Below are positions 45,884 to 54,350 of a DNA stretch of 64,000 bases, piece after piece. Position 1 is the stretch's first letter, and the number at the start of each line of letters is the position of its first letter. A program made the translations under genes and the position numbers. Where the stretch lies: positions 25,917-89,916 of the forward strand of contig JARLGI010000051.1 of the NCBI GenBank assembly GCA_031296115.1, given 5' to 3'. The stretch comes from Acidobacteriota bacterium. GTDB taxonomy: Bacteria > Acidobacteriota > Terriglobia > Terriglobales > Acidobacteriaceae. The notes beneath the pieces were generated by a model. It ran no database searches and was not told where the DNA came from. It was given only the letters and a program-made list of their open reading frames with translations.

Positions 45884-45928
45884 GGGGTCCTTCGACTCCT
45901 CGCTACGCTCGTCGCTGAGGGCAAGACA
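45884..45928. repeat. Dispersed TCCTTCGACTCCTCGC-type repeat, copy A
   Basis: GGGTCCTTCGACTCCTCG followed by CTACGCTCGTCGCTGAGG. Related copies lie at 46969-47014 (opposite orientation), 61361-61401 and 62744-62780. It sits between etfA and the CPBP gene. Confidence 0.7.
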
Positions 45929-45969
45929 TCCATTGAACAAAGCTGCCCTCTCCCGCGTATGTTCAAAGC

Positions 45970-46920
45970 GTGATCGACACCGCCCTGCCGAAAACTCAGA
46001 CTCTCCGCCGCCCCGGAACGCTGCTGCTGGCTGCGTACGTAGTGCTCTACGGCGCAACGTTGTTCGGCATGAATCGCGCATGGAATTTCGACGTCACCGA
46101 ACCGCTGTTCATCCTGGCAATCCTGGGCATTGGCTTTTCGCTGGCGGCGTGGTTGTTGACGCTCGGTTCGCGCCCGCTTCCCTACGAGGTCAGAAATCCG
46201 GGAAGAGAGCTTGGATTCCTGGCAATCTATCTCATTCCCCTGACCGCCTACATCACTTGGGCGGGGACCGCCATCCGCAAGTACGTGCCTGCAGACCCAG
46301 CGCAAGCGTTCGTTATCCTTGGCGCCAAGCTGTTGTTCTTCGTCGTCATCCCCGGCTGGATGATGTGTGCCCTCTTCGGATACACGGTCCGCGACCTTGT
46401 TCCGACAAGTCTTCGACGGCGCGATGTGATTACCCTGGCCGGCATGGCGGTGCTGCTGATTGGATTTCAGGCAGTCCTGGGGCGCGGCCTGCGCGATATT
46501 CTGCAGGCGCACGTTCCAGCTTCGATGTTGTTCCTGGGACTCCCCATCGCCTTCGTCTGGCTGGCAGTGGAAGCTGGGGTGGTGGAGGAATTTTTCTTCC
46601 GTGTCCTATTGCAGTCCAGGCTTGCGGCTGCGACCGGCTCGGAGTTGGCCGGCATCGTCCTGATGGCTGTTCTGTTCGGACTCGCTCACGCCCCCGGCCT
46701 TTATCTTCGGACCGGGATCACGCAGGAAGGGCTGCCCGCCCATCCGCCGTTGCTGATGGCCGTCGGCTATTCCATCATCATCACGTCAGTGGCGGGATTC
46801 TTCCTGGGCGTGTTATGGACGCGGACTCGAAACTTCATCTTGATTGTGCTGGTGCACGCCGCGGCAGACCTGCTGCCCGATTTCCTTCCCACGCTGCACT
46901 CGCTGCGATTGCTGCGTTAG
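45970..46920 (+). CDS. CPBP-family intramembrane metalloprotease (CAAX-like)
   Basis: 316 residues, about eight membrane helices. The ABI/CPBP catalytic motifs are present: EEFFFRVLLQSRL (EExxxR) near residue 205, FGLAHAPG (FxxxH) near 240 and a later IVLVHAAADL His. Prokaryotic members are putative glutamic-type or metal-type intramembrane proteases with largely unknown substrates. Start is GTG 45970. A repeat region flanks it on each side. Confidence 0.88.
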   Translation: MIDTALPKTQTLRRPGTLLLAAYVVLYGATLFGMNRAWNFDVTEPLFILAILGIGFSLAAWLLTLGSRPLPYEVRNPGRELGFLAIYLIPLTAYITWAGTAIRKYVPADPAQAFVILGAKLLFFVVIPGWMMCALFGYTVRDLVPTSLRRRDVITLAGMAVLLIGFQAVLGRGLRDILQAHVPASMLFLGLPIAFVWLAVEAGVVEEFFFRVLLQSRLAAATGSELAGIVLMAVLFGLAHAPGLYLRTGITQEGLPAHPPLLMAVGYSIIITSVAGFFLGVLWTRTRNFILIVLVHAAADLLPDFLPTLHSLRLLR

Positions 46921-46968
46921 CAATCTCGAGCAACGGGCCCGAGCGACGAGCGCAGCTTTTTTCAATCT

Positions 46969-47014
46969 GTCATCCTGAGCGACGAGCGCAGCGAGGAGTC
47001 GAAGGATCCCTTTC
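46969..47014. repeat. Dispersed repeat, copy B (inverted relative to A)
   Basis: TCATCCTGAGCGACGAGCG then CAGCGAGGAGTCGAAGGATCC. It is the reverse complement form of copies A and D. Confidence 0.75.
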
Positions 47015-47113
47015 GCTTCCCGAGCGTTTACGTTTGAGCGGAGCGAGACGAAGTCGAGCGCAGTGGAAGGACCCGTACCGCCCTGGAGGGGCTCAGAAGA
47101 ATTGGGGCGCCAA

Positions 47114-47142
47114 CCCACCGTTCCGCTTCGCTTCACGGTGGG
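47114..47142. repeat. 8-bp inverted repeat in convergent spacer
   Basis: CCCACCGT (47114-47121) and ACGGTGGG (47135-47142) with a 13-base loop, 74 bases beyond the glyoxalase-fold gene's stop. Could end transcripts from either side; no T run. Confidence 0.5.
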
Positions 47143-47215
47143 CTAAAAGCTATTCCGCTTTGGCCACACGCCTCGCGCAAAACCAGCGTTCGGCGTAAAG
47201 GTGGCTGCGGGCTGG

Positions 47216-47800
47216 CTAGTCGCTCGCCTTCGCCGCCTGTTTCGCAGCTTTCATCACGGTCTTCTGCATGCGGTTTTCGCCCGCCCAGTACAGGCTGATC
47301 TCATGGCCGTCGGGATCATTGAGGTAGGCGTGGCGCCAGCCCCAGGGCATCATGCGCGGCAGTTGCGTGATGTAGAACCCTTTCTGCTGCAGCTTGCGGC
47401 AGAATCCGTCGAGGTCGGCGACTTCGAAGTACAGGCGCACGCCATCGCTGGCGATGGACACTCCCGGTCCCGCCTGGTGGAGAGCGATGGTTCCGTCGCC
47501 GCCCGGCGCGCGCAGCCGCGCGTACACCGGGATGCCCTCGTAGCGAAAGTCCTCGATGAGTTTGAACCCCATCATGTCGTGGTAGAAGTGCATCGCGCGG
47601 TCCACGTCCTTGCTGTAAATCATGGCGTGGTTGAAGGTGAGTTTGCCGCTGGTATCCGGCGTAACCGCAGCTTCTTTCTTGGCCGGAGCCGCGGCTCGCT
47701 TCGCCCTGACGGCTTTTACCACCGCGCGTTTCACCGGCTTCGCAAGCCGGGTTTTCTTGGCGGATGCCTTCTTTGTGACTGCCTTTTTCTTCTTCATCAT
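47216..47800 (-). CDS. Glyoxalase/VOC-fold protein with histone H1-like basic tail
   Basis: 194 residues. Residues 1-46 contain 18 Lys/Arg with Ala and Pro (KKASAKKTRLAKPVKRA, KAVRAKRAAAPAKK), like bacterial histone H1-like or AlgP tails. Residues 53-175 form a VOC domain: FNHAMIYSKDVDRAMHFYHD, MMGFKLIEDFRYEGIPVYARL, VRLYFEVADLDGFCRKL and YLNDPDGHEISLYW. Likely metal-site positions include H55 and the Glu of GHEISLY. A short basic C-terminal tail (KAAKQAAKA) follows. The tail suggests DNA or polyanion binding; enzyme activity is unknown. Confidence 0.88.
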   Translation of the reverse strand: MMKKKKAVTKKASAKKTRLAKPVKRAVVKAVRAKRAAAPAKKEAAVTPDTSGKLTFNHAMIYSKDVDRAMHFYHDMMGFKLIEDFRYEGIPVYARLRAPGGDGTIALHQAGPGVSIASDGVRLYFEVADLDGFCRKLQQKGFYITQLPRMMPWGWRHAYLNDPDGHEISLYWAGENRMQKTVMKAAKQAAKASD

Positions 47801-47905
47801 TCACCCCTGTCGGCATGCAGCACAAGCGGCGCAAGTATGGGCTGGCGTCCTTCGGTTGTCAAATCGAATCCGGGCCCGCCTATTCGCCCATCGCCACTAC
47901 CTCGA

Positions 47906-49009
47906 TCAATGCTGGGACGCCGCCAACAGCTGCTTCAGATAATGCTGCCACACCGCCGCCCAGGTGTGGGTACCGTGGCCGTGCGTCTGGTCGGAAACCG
48001 GTACCAACACGAACCGCCCATTCTTCACGTGCTTGATCTCCCGCTCGGCAATCCCCAACTCCGGCGGATTGATGAAGTCGTCCGCGGAGTTGACGAACAT
48101 CACCTGCGCCTGGATGGTCTCCAACTTGCCCGACGGCTCGTAGTTGCGCGACGCGTTGACCGCATACAACAGATCATTGGCATCCAGCTTCGCGGTCACG
48201 CGCTTCATGGAATCTTCGAGATACTTGTCCGCCGCCTCGCGGGTGGGGTAGCCCTTCTGCATCAACAGCGGCGCGCTGCCGGCAATCAATAGGAGGTCGG
48301 CCCCTATCTGTATCGCCGCGCGCGGCTCTGTGGTGTAGTCGCCATTCTTCCACTCCGGGTCCTGGCGGATGCCTTCCATCAGCATCTTGCGCCACACCCA
48401 GTTCCGACCGGCGATCTGAACCGGCAGGCATGCCAGGGGCATCATGGCATCCATAAAATCGGGATACGTCTCGCCCCACACCCAGGAGTGCATGCACCCC
48501 ATCGAGGTGCCCAGGATCAACCGCAGATGGCTGACGCCTAGTCCTTTCTCCAGCAGCTCATGCTGGGCCGCCACCATGTCGTCGTAGTCGTACTGCGGGA
48601 AATGCGCGTGCATTCCGTCGCTCGGCTTGCTGGACTTCCCGTGGCCAATGTTGTCAGGAAGGATGATGAAGTAGCGGTCGGCATCCAGCAGTTGACCGGG
48701 ACCAAACAGCACGTCGGCAAACTGCGGAGCCAGGAACTGCCGTCCTGAGCCGCCGGTGCCATGCAGGATGAGCACTGCATTGGTGACTCGGCCGTTTGCG
48801 TCGCGCACCGGCTTGCCGAGCGTCATGTAATGCAAGCGCAGCTCCGGCAGGGTCTCGCCCGACCTGAAGTGGAAGTCGCGGCTGGTGTAATCACCTTCCT
48901 GGGGCGTCACCTTCGTCGCCGTTTGCGGCGGGGGTTGCTGCGCTCCGCACACGGTCACAAACAGCGAGGCCATCAAGAAACCGCAGATTGCAGCCACAAC
49001 ACGGCGCAT
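47906..49009 (-). CDS. Secreted alpha/beta hydrolase of the MetX (homoserine acetyltransferase-like) family
   Basis: 367 residues from ATG 49007-49009, preceded by GGAGGT. A signal peptide (1-25, ending VCGA) shows export, unlike cytosolic MetX. The fold: LRLHYMTLGKP, VLILHGTGGSG (oxyanion region), nucleophile elbow LGTSMGCMHSW with Ser near 168, the acid in VNSADDFINPPE and a His in TWAAVWQHY or DQTHGHGTH. Transferase activity is doubtful outside the cell; a secreted esterase/hydrolase is more plausible. It is divergent from the Ser/Thr kinase. Confidence 0.85.
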   Translation of the reverse strand: MRRVVAAICGFLMASLFVTVCGAQQPPPQTATKVTPQEGDYTSRDFHFRSGETLPELRLHYMTLGKPVRDANGRVTNAVLILHGTGGSGRQFLAPQFADVLFGPGQLLDADRYFIILPDNIGHGKSSKPSDGMHAHFPQYDYDDMVAAQHELLEKGLGVSHLRLILGTSMGCMHSWVWGETYPDFMDAMMPLACLPVQIAGRNWVWRKMLMEGIRQDPEWKNGDYTTEPRAAIQIGADLLLIAGSAPLLMQKGYPTREAADKYLEDSMKRVTAKLDANDLLYAVNASRNYEPSGKLETIQAQVMFVNSADDFINPPELGIAEREIKHVKNGRFVLVPVSDQTHGHGTHTWAAVWQHYLKQLLAASQH

Positions 49010-49182
49010 AGTCCTACCTCCACTGGCCCGCACTCTAACACAGGGAAAAATGGCAGCTGCGGGATCCCGCCTTCAACCGTCATGCCCCGGGATAACTGCG
49101 CCGCTCTCGCTTTCATCGCGATTAAGCAGTGAAAGCTGCTGCTCATCCGCCGCAAGCGCCGATCAGGTTGACCGAGTACCCC

Positions 49183-51618
49183 ATGCAGCCTAACATTACG
49201 GCCAGTGTGACTCAGGTCCTCGGCATGATCGGCGAGACGGTCTCTCACTACCACATCGTGGGAAAGCTCGGCGGTGGTGGTATGGGCGTCGTCTATGAGG
49301 CGGAAGACACACTCCTCGGGCGCCATGTTGCCCTGAAGTTCATTCCTGAGAACCTGGCCAAGGATCGTAAGGCCTTGGACCGCTTCCTGCGGGAGGCGCG
49401 CGCCGCCTCGCAACTGAACCACCCCAACATCTGCACTATCTACGACATCGAGGACTTCAACGGTCAGCCCTTCATCGTCATGGAAAAGCTCGAAGGGATG
49501 AGCCTCAAAGAGCGAATGAAGGAAGCTCCGCTCGACATCGACGAGGTTCTGGACATCGGCATCCAGGTAGCCGACGCCTTGGCTGCCTGCCACGCCAAGG
49601 GCATCATTCACCGCGACATCAAGCCCGGCAATATCTTTGTTTCCCCCACCGGGCAGGTCAAGCTGCTCGACTTCGGCATGGCCAAGGTTTCGCGCGACTT
49701 GGAGAGCGCCGACGGGCCACTGGAAGATTCGCTGACCAAGGTCGGCGAGGTTTTCGGTACGGCGGTCTACATGTCGCCGGAGCAGGCGCGCGGCGAAGAG
49801 CTCGACGCCCGCAGCGACCTGTTCTCGCTCGGCGTCGTGCTGTACCAGATGGCGACCGGCAAGAAGCCGTTTTCCGGCACCAACGTTGTCACCACCATCG
49901 ATGCGGTGCTGAACCAGAAGCCGGTATCGCCGCTCGAGCTGAACCCCCTACTGCCGCCGGACCTGGAAGGCATCCTCGGCAGGGCGATGGAGAAGGAACG
50001 CGGCCGGCGCTACGAGACGGCGCTGGCAATGAAGGGCGACCTCCAGTCGCTGAAGCGTGAGACCGAACCGGACTTGACGAAGAGCGCGCGCCTCCGCCCG
50101 GTACTGCCGTATCGCATCACGACGAGCACCTTTCAGACCACGAGCAAGCGGCAGACCTATTTTCTGCTGGGCATCATTGCGCTGCTGGTCACCATACTGG
50201 TCCCCATGGGATTGTGGTGGTTCAAGCACCGTCCCGGCGCTGGCGGTGCGAAGAACACCATCGCCGTGCTGCCGCTGCAGAACGTGAACGGCGACGTCAG
50301 CGTGGACTTTCTGCGCTTCGCCCTGGCTGACGAAATCGCCAACGCCCTCACCTACACGCGCACCCTGGATGTCCGGCCATCTTCCAGCACACGAAACTAT
50401 GCGGGCAGCGATGCCGATCCGGAAAAAGCCGGCCGTGAGCTGCATGTAGCCACGGTGCTGACCGGTCACTTCCTGAACCAGGGAGAGAATCTGATCATCA
50501 CTCTGGAGGCCATCGACGTCGCGGCCAACAGGCTTCTGTGGCAAAGCAACGTCACCGGTTCGGCGCAGGACTTGATTGCCCTGCAAGCGCACCTGGCGGC
50601 CAAGGTGCGGCAAGGTCTGCTGCCGGCGCTGGGCGTGACCAGCGGAGGGATGGAAGGTGGCAGCCGTCCGCAGGACGCCGAGGCCTATGACCTCTACCTG
50701 CACAGCCTGGCTTTGACGCATGATCCGATGGCCAACAAGGACGCCATCGCTGTGCTGGAGCACGTGGTGCAGAAGGACCCGAAGTACGCGCCGGCGTGGG
50801 AGCAACTCGGACTGCGCTGCTATTACGATTCCACCTACGCGGACGGCGGCGAAGCCATGTTCCAGCGCTCCAAGCAGGCCTTCGAGCGCGCGCTGGCGCT
50901 GGATCCCAATCGCACGCTGGCCGCGGGCCAGCTCATCACCAACCGGGTGGAGCGCGGCGAGTTGAACCGCGCCTACGAGGCAGCGCAGGCGCTGGTGAAG
51001 CGCCGCCCGGAAAGCGCGCAGGCGCATTTCGTCATGAGCTATGTCTACCGCTACGCCGGCATGCTGGAGCAGTCGGCCACCGAATGTAACAGCGCGTTGG
51101 TCCTCGACCCGGGCAACTACACCTTCCGCTCGTGCGCGTGGGCGTTCATGGAGCTCGGCCAGACGGAGCGCGCGAAAGATTTTGTGCGGCTGGATGCCGG
51201 CTCGGAATGGGCCGCGTACGTGACGCCTTCAATCCTGTTGCGCGAAGGCAAGCTTGCCGAGACCCGCGAGGCGGTAAGGCGTATGCCGACCGCGCCGCGG
51301 TACCATCGCGATATGATGGAGGCCTGCGTGGGGCTCCGGCCCCCGGCGGAGGCAGACCGCATCGCGCGTGAGTTGGAAGCCAACCGCGCGTCGGAGCCGG
51401 ATCCGGAGTTGCTGTACTACGAAGGCGCCGTCCTGGGATACTGCGGCAAGAACCAGGCCGCGCTGAACCTGCTGCAGAGCGCCGTCGAGCGCAACTACTG
51501 CGCCTACTCCAACCTGCTGACGGACCCGCTACTGGCCAAGCTGCGCGCCGACCCCGACTTCAGCCGGGTGTTGACCGCGGCCCACGCCTGCCAGGACGCG
51601 GTGCAGCTCTCCAAGTAG
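49183..51618 (+). CDS. Transmembrane Ser/Thr protein kinase with TolB-like and TPR regions
   Basis: About 811 residues. Kinase domain (about 20-300): KLGGGGMGVVYEAED, VALKF (Lys), HRDIKPGNIF (catalytic loop), LLDFGMAKV, YMSPEQARGE. One membrane helix follows (about 330-352, LLGIIALLVTILVPMGLWW), then an outside part with IAVLPLQNVNGDVSVDFLRFALADEI, like TolB/adenylate-cyclase-linked N-domains, and C-terminal TPR repeats (about 520-790). Start is uncertain: GTG 49129, ATG 49183 or ATG 49225 (MIGETVSHYHI, the commonest start form in this family). Such kinases are numerous in Acidobacteria. Ligand and substrate unknown. Confidence 0.9.
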   Translation: MQPNITASVTQVLGMIGETVSHYHIVGKLGGGGMGVVYEAEDTLLGRHVALKFIPENLAKDRKALDRFLREARAASQLNHPNICTIYDIEDFNGQPFIVMEKLEGMSLKERMKEAPLDIDEVLDIGIQVADALAACHAKGIIHRDIKPGNIFVSPTGQVKLLDFGMAKVSRDLESADGPLEDSLTKVGEVFGTAVYMSPEQARGEELDARSDLFSLGVVLYQMATGKKPFSGTNVVTTIDAVLNQKPVSPLELNPLLPPDLEGILGRAMEKERGRRYETALAMKGDLQSLKRETEPDLTKSARLRPVLPYRITTSTFQTTSKRQTYFLLGIIALLVTILVPMGLWWFKHRPGAGGAKNTIAVLPLQNVNGDVSVDFLRFALADEIANALTYTRTLDVRPSSSTRNYAGSDADPEKAGRELHVATVLTGHFLNQGENLIITLEAIDVAANRLLWQSNVTGSAQDLIALQAHLAAKVRQGLLPALGVTSGGMEGGSRPQDAEAYDLYLHSLALTHDPMANKDAIAVLEHVVQKDPKYAPAWEQLGLRCYYDSTYADGGEAMFQRSKQAFERALALDPNRTLAAGQLITNRVERGELNRAYEAAQALVKRRPESAQAHFVMSYVYRYAGMLEQSATECNSALVLDPGNYTFRSCAWAFMELGQTERAKDFVRLDAGSEWAAYVTPSILLREGKLAETREAVRRMPTAPRYHRDMMEACVGLRPPAEADRIARELEANRASEPDPELLYYEGAVLGYCGKNQAALNLLQSAVERNYCAYSNLLTDPLLAKLRADPDFSRVLTAAHACQDAVQLSK

Positions 51619-51636
51619 CGCGTGGGAAACTAGCCG

Positions 51637-53082
51637 TTATATACGCTCGAGCACCGTCTTCAGATACTTCCAGAAACTGCCCACCGTGGAAATCTGCACC
51701 CGCTCGTTGGGGCTGTGCGGGTCGACGATCGTCGGCCCGAACGACGCCATCTGCATCCCCGGATACTTCTCCCCAATCACGCCGCACTCCAGCCCGGCAT
51801 GCATGGCGATCAGCTTTGCGGGCTGGCCAAAAACTTCTTCATGCGCTGCTTGGAGTTTCACCACGATGTCGCTCTTGGGTTCAGGCTTCCAGCCAGGATA
51901 GCTCCCGGTGTGTTCAGCGTCGAATCCCGCCAGCCGGAATCCGGTCGCGACCATGCGCGCCGCCGCCCACTTGCTGCTCTCGATGGCGCTGCGTTGGCTG
52001 GTCGTAATCTCCACCACGTCGCCCTTAGTCGTCACCACGGCAAGGTTGGTGGAGTTCTGCGTCAGGCCGGGAACGTCAGGGCTCATCGCCAGCACGCCGT
52101 GCGGAAGGCTCACCAGGAGATCCGCAACGCGGCTGGCGTCGCCAGCATCCAGCACCTTCTCCGGACGCTGTACCTTCTCCGCCGTTATCTGTAGGCCGGG
52201 ATCGAACCCGCCCAAGTCCGCTTTATATTCCGCCTCGATCTTCGCGATCAGCGACTTCAGTTCTTTTTCCTTCGCCGCATCCATCACTACCACCGCTGAA
52301 GCCTCGCGGGGAATCGCATTCTGCGCGCTGCCGCCGTTGATGTCAGTGATCTCCGCCGATTTCTCGACCAACTCCTGGAGCACCGTGCCCAGCACGCGCA
52401 GCGCGTTGCCGCGTCCTTGGTGAATGTCCACACCGGAGTGACCGCCCTTGAGCCCGGCCACCTTGATTCGCCACGCCGTGTTTGCGGTCGCGGGACGGAA
52501 CGCAACCTTGCGCCGTCCGGTCGTCTTGATGCCACCCGAGCAGCCGATGCAGATTGTGCCCGTCTCTTCATTGTCGAGGTTGAGGAAGTACTTCGCCTTC
52601 AGTATTCCGCCGGGAAACTCCGCGGCGCCGGTCAGGCCGGTTTCTTCGTCGATGGTGAAGACAAATTCCAGCGGCCCGTGCGCAATGTCGTTGCTCTCCA
52701 TCACCGCCAGCGCCGCCGAGACACCAACGCCGTTGTCCGCGCCCAGCGTCGTGCCATCGGCCTTCAGCCAGTCGCCATCGCGCGTGACCTTGATCGGATC
52801 AGTATCGAAGTTGTGCGGCGTGCCCTCGTTCTTCTCGCACACCATATCGAGGTGGCCCTGCAGCAGCGCCATGGGCGCGCTTTCGTGTCCGGCGTGCGCC
52901 GGCTTGCGGACGACGATGTTGCCGACCTTGTCGCTCATGGCCTCAAGGCCAAGCTTCTTCGCCTGGGCCAGCACGTACTCGCGCGCCGCGGCTTCCTTGG
53001 TTGAGGCGCGCGGGGTCGCGGCCAGCACATCAAAATGCTTCCATACTTCCTTCGGTTCCAGCTCTACGAGTACCGATGTCAT
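51637..53082 (-). CDS. pepD: Aminoacyl-histidine dipeptidase (PepD, M20 family)
   Basis: 481-residue zinc dipeptidase for Xaa-His dipeptides. Metal and active-site motifs GHLDMVCEKN, GADNGVGVSAALAVM and DEETGLTGAAEF, then the C-terminal GLECGVIGEKYPGMQMASFGP are diagnostic of PepD. The dimerisation domain (about 190-390) includes GHSGVDIHQGRGNA. It converges on the kinase with an 18-base gap. AGGAG precedes the ATG. Confidence 0.96.
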   Translation of the reverse strand: MTSVLVELEPKEVWKHFDVLAATPRASTKEAAAREYVLAQAKKLGLEAMSDKVGNIVVRKPAHAGHESAPMALLQGHLDMVCEKNEGTPHNFDTDPIKVTRDGDWLKADGTTLGADNGVGVSAALAVMESNDIAHGPLEFVFTIDEETGLTGAAEFPGGILKAKYFLNLDNEETGTICIGCSGGIKTTGRRKVAFRPATANTAWRIKVAGLKGGHSGVDIHQGRGNALRVLGTVLQELVEKSAEITDINGGSAQNAIPREASAVVVMDAAKEKELKSLIAKIEAEYKADLGGFDPGLQITAEKVQRPEKVLDAGDASRVADLLVSLPHGVLAMSPDVPGLTQNSTNLAVVTTKGDVVEITTSQRSAIESSKWAAARMVATGFRLAGFDAEHTGSYPGWKPEPKSDIVVKLQAAHEEVFGQPAKLIAMHAGLECGVIGEKYPGMQMASFGPTIVDPHSPNERVQISTVGSFWKYLKTVLERI

Positions 53083-53094
53083 GAAGGCTCCTTT

Positions 53095-53129
53095 GTTAGC
53101 AACTAGCAGCTAACAACTAGCAACTAGTT
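53095..53129. repeat. Short direct repeats of an AACTAGCA unit
   Basis: TTAGCAACTAGCAGCTAACA then ACTAGCAACTAG upstream of pepD. Related AATTGGCAACTGGC units occur at 53277-53300 and 61209-61268. Confidence 0.6.
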
Positions 53130-53276
53130 CCGAAATCACAACTGTCAAGTGTAGCCCTTAGCGCTTAACTTAAGCCTCCGACTCCAGCAAGGCCGCGAAG
53201 TTTGGGGGGACGCTGTCCGGCTGGACGACATTGGCCAAACCGATTAGCAACAACGGCGCTCAGCTCCATCATCGTC

Positions 53277-53300
53277 GCCAATTGCCAGTCGCTAGTTGCT
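53277..53300. repeat. AACTGGCAATTGGC-type repeat overlapping the end of the phospholipase-D-like gene
   Basis: On the minus strand the unit reads AGCAACTAGCGACTGGCAAT. The TAG inside it is the stop codon of the phospholipase-D-like gene, and the last two residues (Ser-Asn) are also encoded by it. Confidence 0.6.
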
Positions 53301-54314
53301 CTTCCCTTTCGCCTTCGTCTTGTTGCGGTTGTTGGTATTGATCGCCAGGTCCTCGGCGAGGTGTTCGTCCTTGTCTTCCAGCTCCGCCAGCAGGCCTTCG
53401 TCGCTCAGGTCCATGGGCCGCGAATTCTCCCAGTCCTGGTGCACGATGGTATGCAGGCGGTCGGCAATCACATCGTCGTGCACCTCGATGGCCAGCTCGC
53501 GCCGGCTGTCGAAGCTTCCGGGCGCGAGGTTGATCGATCCCACGATAGCTTGCACGCCGTCGGCGAACAGCAGCTTGGCGTGGAGCTTCAGTCCCTTCAG
53601 CTTGTGCACCTTGACCCCGACATCGTCCAGGATGCGCAAGCCGCCTACACCTTCGATCAGCTTCTCTTTTTTCAACTTGTGCGGCGGACGCGCCAGCACG
53701 TGCACCTTTACGCCACGGTGGTTCGCCCGCACCAGCCGCTCGATGATGACCGGGTCCTGGTAGCGCTCATTCTGCGCCCACAGCGAGCGCTTGGCCGTGT
53801 CAATGAACTGCGCCATGCGCTGCCGGCAATTCCCGATGCACCAGATCAACTGCGAATTGGCGCCCGGCAAAAACTCTTTGCGCTCCCAGTCAGCGTCGAA
53901 GCACTCGGCAACCTCCTCCACCTCGTGGCCATGCTTGGTGACGACCGCATAGTCACGGGTCTCGGTGAAATTGCGCGTCTCCCAGTTCAGGGACATTACG
54001 AAGGCCGTGTGGTCGTCCACCACCATGGATTTTTCGTGCGTCAGGTCGAAAGCGGGATTGCTGTCGAGCACCTCGACCCCGGCGTCGGTCAGCGTCTTGC
54101 GCGAGGCCTCGTTCTCCGACTCGCCGCTGCGCCGCGCGGGATTTAGCATCACCCGCACCTTCACCCCGCGGCGGTGCGCCGCAATCACCCCGTGCAGCAG
54201 GTGCGGATCGGAGAAGGTGAACATCTTGATACGCAGCGACTGGGCCGCGTGACTGACGGCGTCCAGGATCGGCTGCGCCGAATCATCGGGCATGACAACC
54301 AGATAACGGGACAT
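53292..54314 (-). CDS. Phospholipase D-like/cardiolipin-synthase-like protein
   Basis: 340 residues with two HxKxxxxD motifs: HEKSMVVDD (about residue 94) and LHAKLLFAD (about 245), each followed by the expected Ser/Asn segment (FVMSLNWE; GSINLAPGSFDSRRE). Most similar in layout to soluble cardiolipin-synthase-type PLD proteins without membrane helices. Phospholipid transphosphatidylase or nuclease activity are both possible. It follows the ABC exporter start region, 36 bases downstream of nothing coding, and may not be co-transcribed. The C-terminus is Lys-rich (NNRNKTKAKGKSN). Confidence 0.85.
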   Translation of the reverse strand: MSRYLVVMPDDSAQPILDAVSHAAQSLRIKMFTFSDPHLLHGVIAAHRRGVKVRVMLNPARRSGESENEASRKTLTDAGVEVLDSNPAFDLTHEKSMVVDDHTAFVMSLNWETRNFTETRDYAVVTKHGHEVEEVAECFDADWERKEFLPGANSQLIWCIGNCRQRMAQFIDTAKRSLWAQNERYQDPVIIERLVRANHRGVKVHVLARPPHKLKKEKLIEGVGGLRILDDVGVKVHKLKGLKLHAKLLFADGVQAIVGSINLAPGSFDSRRELAIEVHDDVIADRLHTIVHQDWENSRPMDLSDEGLLAELEDKDEHLAEDLAINTNNRNKTKAKGKSN

Positions 54315-54350
54315 GGGAAAGCTACCTCTTGGAGATATTAGACGAACCGC

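Larger units (their letters stand above)
46921..47215. other. Convergent intergenic repeat region
   Basis: 295 bases between CPBP and the glyoxalase-fold gene. Holds dispersed repeat copy B (46969-47014), a degenerate second half (GAAGTCGAGCGCAGTGGAAGG, about 47049-47069) and an inverted repeat CCCACCGT / ACGGTGGG at 47114-47142. No gene. Confidence 0.6.
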
